Assembly (NCBI GenBank): GCA_027924645.1
Contig: BSBN01000297.1
Coordinates: forward strand, 4,154,001-4,218,000
DNA: 64,000 bases
Direction of reading: 5' to 3'
Source: Cunninghamia lanceolata
Taxonomy: Eukaryota; Streptophyta; Pinopsida; Cupressales; Cupressaceae
Every line of letters begins with the position of its first letter. The stretch's first letter is position 1. Position numbers and translations under genes: made by a program. Below the pieces are notes generated by a model. It searched no databases, had not been told where the DNA came from, and saw only the letters and a list, made by a program, of their open reading frames with translations. This document shows positions 60,299-64,000 of this stretch, piece by piece.

Positions 60299-61150
60299 AC
60301 ACCATCCAAATCTAGTTGTGCATGTCTATAACACACATGCACCATAATAGTGACCTGCTCTAAATAGTAATACTATGTTTGAATCTCCTTTTGATGTGTA
60401 AAAGAGTAATTTTCTATAAAGTCGACTATTGATAAAATTGTTCCAGGTGGGAAAGTATCTCTTAACATCTGAAACTATTTTTCTTTCCACTTAGCAAAAA
60501 TGCATGTTGTATGTACGGTTGTATCAATTTATAGAAATTTTCCATAAATGTTCCAATAGATACCTCCTCTTCTACATAATCTCACCTTGTGGATTCTTTC
60601 CCAATTTTTTTTTCAAACTTTATGTACTTGTAACTCTTGAAATTTACCATCTTCATCATGTCAGTATCTTCATTACTCAAAGATATTTTTTTCCAAATTT
60701 CCACATGTTTCACAAAGTCCTTTCTTGCATTTCATTGGACCATCTACATCATCATCAGATTTATCATGTATAAGATGGATGCTATGAAATCACTTACCCA
60801 TTTAGGATGTGCATTTTGAATACCATCACTTTCTTCTCTAATCTTTTGGAAGACCTAATAGTAAAGATCAAATTCAATATGACAATGATAACAAGTTTCA
60901 AAAACTTTGTTTGCTTTCACATTATGTTGCCTTAACATTTAAAATATTGTTTACCCAATCTTTATACGAGGATTTTCATCACAAAATATCACATACATCT
61001 CATGCTGTGTTATGTCTAACCAATGTTTTGTATGTAGTTCATAACTATTTGGTCTGATCCTATGTTTGAGAACATCTCTACTATTTGATGAAGGACAAGT
61101 ATGATCGTTCCAATAAATTGAGATCAAAATTCCTGTTACCCGATTTAGCT
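60294..61150 (-). pseudogene. upstream half of the interrupted transposase-like gene
   Basis: On the minus strand the sequence reads into the giant element's insertion point with QVTIMVHVCYRHAQLD, preceded by FPPGTILSIVDFIENYSFTH. Farther upstream are CETCGNLEKN, CYHCHIEFDL and NSYELHTKHWLDITQHEMY, a Cys-rich region typical of the same family. Several frameshifts and stops occur between 60350 and 61000, more than in the other half. The same frame passes through the TGTCA duplication into 38169 downward, so the two pieces were one gene. An intron or more may lie upstream of 61150, but I cannot place its 5' end. Confidence 0.6.
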
Positions 61151-64000
61151 TCTAGCTCAATCAGGTAAAGCTAAGATAATGTTTGTAAAACAAAAATGAA
61201 AGGTACACATTGATTTCTACTAAAATTTACATTCATATGCAAAGGGTATTATCACATAAATTACATATTAGTTTTGCAAATGTATACAAAAGAAAGATTA
61301 CATAAATTTTGCATGACTGCTGTCTTTTATTGATAATCATAAATGTATGGTGTCCCACACAAGCTGTGGGAATAACTTTTCCAATGCAATATGAAAACAA
61401 ACTATACATTTGAATGAAAAAGAGAAGGAAAAGTATATAAAAAGGATAGGGATATGTCATTGCCTTGATACTAATGATGAATCCCAGGTTGAACTATTGC
61501 ATCCTTGCTCCAGAAGTTGACCTACTATCATTTGAATGCCTACAAGAGATGAGAGAAAATTTTGTTAGAGCTCGGGATCCATATTCTTTGCATATACTAT
61601 GTCATGAAATATATAGTTTACTCTCCTAAGGCATTGAAACAATTTTGCAACATCACAGATATCAAGAAAAGTAGGAGATCATCATCACTTCCATCAGCTT
61701 CTGAACTTTATTGTTTTATCTAACATGTTTGTTCATTGTGCAAATATAGGAGAAGTTTCAATTGCTAGATCATCTTTCATTTGATATCATAGCATGTGGA
61801 GTAAAATGGGCTCCCACAAGGATTGAGCCCAACATGCTGCCCTTTTGTGTTTTAAGATGGATAAGAGTGATAAAGCACCATAGTTGTCATCAATTGTGTA
61901 GATATTCATCACTCCTGAGAGTGAGTCGGTGAATCACTGTCCTGAATGACAAACATTTGCTTAATGGAACTACAATGAGTAAAGAAATAGTGACATCAGT
62001 CATGAACAGTGGAGGATCTATTCATCACTATTCAAGGATATCAGTTAGCATTGTCAAAAGAGAGGTATACAATTACCTTAAAGATAGTCTTGATGAAGGG
62101 AGTGCAAAAGAAAGAGGACAACAAAAGGTTTTAAAGGAGCAGTCACCATAGAACCTTAGTCAAGAACAGTCCAGCAGAAGGTTTCATGAAGCAAACCAAA
62201 ATAGTCATACAGATCACCTCTGACTTGGAATAGTCAATTCTAATTTTGAGCAGACAAGGAGTAGTCCATGGGAGGAGCGATAGTCAAAACTAAGGTTTAG
62301 TCATCAACATCAAATTGAAAGTCCTCAAACATTGAGATTGAGAAAAGTTTTTAAGGTTGTGTAACTATGGAAGTCTTATATGAAATGAGGTCATTGTCCT
62401 AAATAGGATAACTGTCATGACAATAAAGAGAGTAGTATGGTTACAATGTATAGATTCCACTAAACTTCATTCTCCATACCGTTAGGAATAATGTTTACAT
62501 GAAAAAGGAACAATGTATGGTTACTTCTGAGAGTCACCTAGGAAGTTATTTGAAATGAAAATGGAGATCTTAAGAGTCTATAAAAACTCCATAGGGTCTG
62601 CGTGATATCAACACAATCGATGAAACCTTGTAGCAAACTCTAAATTAGTCATTTAAACTTGTCAAAATTAAGAAACAACTTAGTGCAAGGGGTCTTAGTG
62701 TACAGAGGTCGATCAAGTTAAACATGGCATGCATAGGTCAATAGATAGTGACAAACCAACTCTTGGATAGTTCATAATGGAAAAGAGACAAGGTATGAAG
62801 ACAACCAGTTTAAGAGCTGCAGAATGGACTTGTAAGTCTCCTAGATGGTGACTGTGTGCGAAGGATAGAGGTGTGATAGTGCAAGAACATATACAGGGAT
62901 AGTGAAAGGGCAGTTAATGGATGCATATAATGAAAAGAACATTCATACAGTCAAAGTGATCTTGATAGACCTCTATTTAATGAAGTACAGTCATGAAAGA
63001 TGAAACATACCTCAAGGTAATGACCATTCTGGCTAGTCATAGTACCCATGGAAGAGTAACATACTTTAAAGCATCCAAAACATAGTATAGAGAGCTTGGA
63101 GGTCTGAGAGTAGAGCAACAATAGAATCTTTGTTAGAATCATATATTCTTCTCAATCCAAAGAGATAAAAATAGGTATGTTTGGAGATAGTATAACAATC
63201 ATATTGGGATAGCTCTATAGTAGCCTCTTCAAAAATAATGATATAGTGTGAAGATAAGCAAACATGGGTGCATCATAAATAGCAGAGGTTCAAGACACTT
63301 GAAGGATCAAAAGAAAAGAATAGTCATGCAATAGATAGTGCTAAAATAGTAGGACTATAGAAGGATACAAGGACTGTGTAAGTCATAGTGCAGACACTAT
63401 GAGAAGATAGAGTTTCAATGAAGAGATTATAGTAAGCATGTAGAGCACAGTTACAAAGAGACAGTTAATCACCTGTAGGATGAGAAAGAATACAGTCAAA
63501 TATTTTATCATTCCTTCATGTTTTTATCAAGAAACTAAATAAGTATTTTTTCTTTCATCTCAATGAGAATGAATAGAGGATTTCAATAAAACACTAGCCA
63601 TGCTTGGGAAATACCATATCAAGCAAATGAACCAGAAGCACTGTGAAAAACATGCTTAGAATGTAACAATATATTTCCTTCATGCCATATTATGAGCTAC
63701 AAAGACAACTATACATCATTGTTGAGAGAAATGATTCAAAAAATCATGAGGAACCAAAAATATCGACTTTATTCTTACTCATGAACAAATGCACAAAAAT
63801 AAACATCAAGTATATTCATCATTTTTCATCTATACCAGCTCAAGAAATGGGCATTCTTTGATAGAAAATGAAAAGAAAGGGCACATTTCAAGTGACAGAG
63901 AGCTTACCGGAGTTTTTTCTGTCAATTTCCTATAAAAATGCAGTCTAAAAACTCCAGTGAGACAATCTCAACCATGGTGGCGCCCAGCAAAGTGTGAAAT
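61151..64000. other. non-coding, nothing firmly recognised
   Basis: No domain or LTR pair seen. From about 61930 to 63480 the plus strand is purine-rich, with frequent GTCA/ATAGT words but no clear period. The last 100 bases contain, on the minus strand, GCGCCACCATGG and later CTCCGGTAAGC, which could be a gene start and splice donor. On the plus strand they contain TGGCGCCCAGC, which could be a primer site. Neither reading is proven. Confidence 0.4.

Noticed and set aside
61957..62151. 64-codon ORF as a gene
   Set aside because: No domain, no supporting context; purine-rich sequence gives chance ORFs here.
1..64000. Organellar DNA insertion or rRNA genes
   Set aside because: No plastid, mitochondrial or rRNA-like stretch was recognised on either strand.

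Overview
The window is plant nuclear DNA, AT-rich and almost wholly made of transposable elements in different stages of decay. The TTTAGGG-type motifs, chromovirus, Tork/SIRE-like Copia and Tat-like Ty3/Gypsy elements, a tRNA-derived SINE and GT-AG introns all point to a land plant. Very long, old, nested LTR elements suggest a large genome such as a gymnosperm, but that is inference. I see no intact host gene, no rRNA, tRNA or organellar block and no CRISPR.

Layout: 1-2965 is the 3' end and right LTR of a Ty3/Gypsy element. 2966-7800 is mostly non-coding, with a LINE-like insertion (4400-4871, 18-bp target duplication), short tandem duplications and a cluster of ACGT-core (G-box-like) sites. 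7901-9165 is a 95-bp satellite with a 483-bp higher-order period, followed by inverted monomers and a 382-bp tandem duplication. 10057-15414 is a chromovirus that kept gag, protease and chromodomain but lost reverse transcriptase. 15415-17100 holds a large hairpin and an inverted cluster of telomere-like motifs. 17100-22545 is a ~0.6-kb tandem repeat broken by a small LTR element (17743-21719) that carries a SINE and an antisense ORF. 24821-32662 is a complete but frameshifted Copia element (target duplication GTTTT). 32663-38169 contains two decayed intron-containing genes and several local repeats.

The main object is 38170-60293: a 22.1-kb Ty3/Gypsy (Tat-like) retrotransposon bounded by TGTCA target duplications, with LTRs of 6885 and 6907 bp. 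Each LTR contains what looks like a complete transcription unit: TATA box, leader exon, a 196-bp GT-AG intron and a ~1450-codon ORF of unknown function. It lies upstream of a second TATA box that probably drives the genomic RNA. The internal region is one reading frame, gag - protease - RNase H-like - reverse transcriptase - RNase H - integrase, so an extra RNase H lies before the RT. About twenty stop codons break it, mostly TAG, with no frameshift that I could detect. The element inserted inside the coding sequence of a minus-strand gene of a transposase-like family, whose two halves now lie at 60294-61150 and 36721-38169.

The genes do not form a pathway. The window records successive insertions: satellite and gene relics, then LTR elements into them, then decay mainly by C-to-T/G-to-A change. 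All coordinates and similarity statements come from reading by eye; no alignment or search was run.
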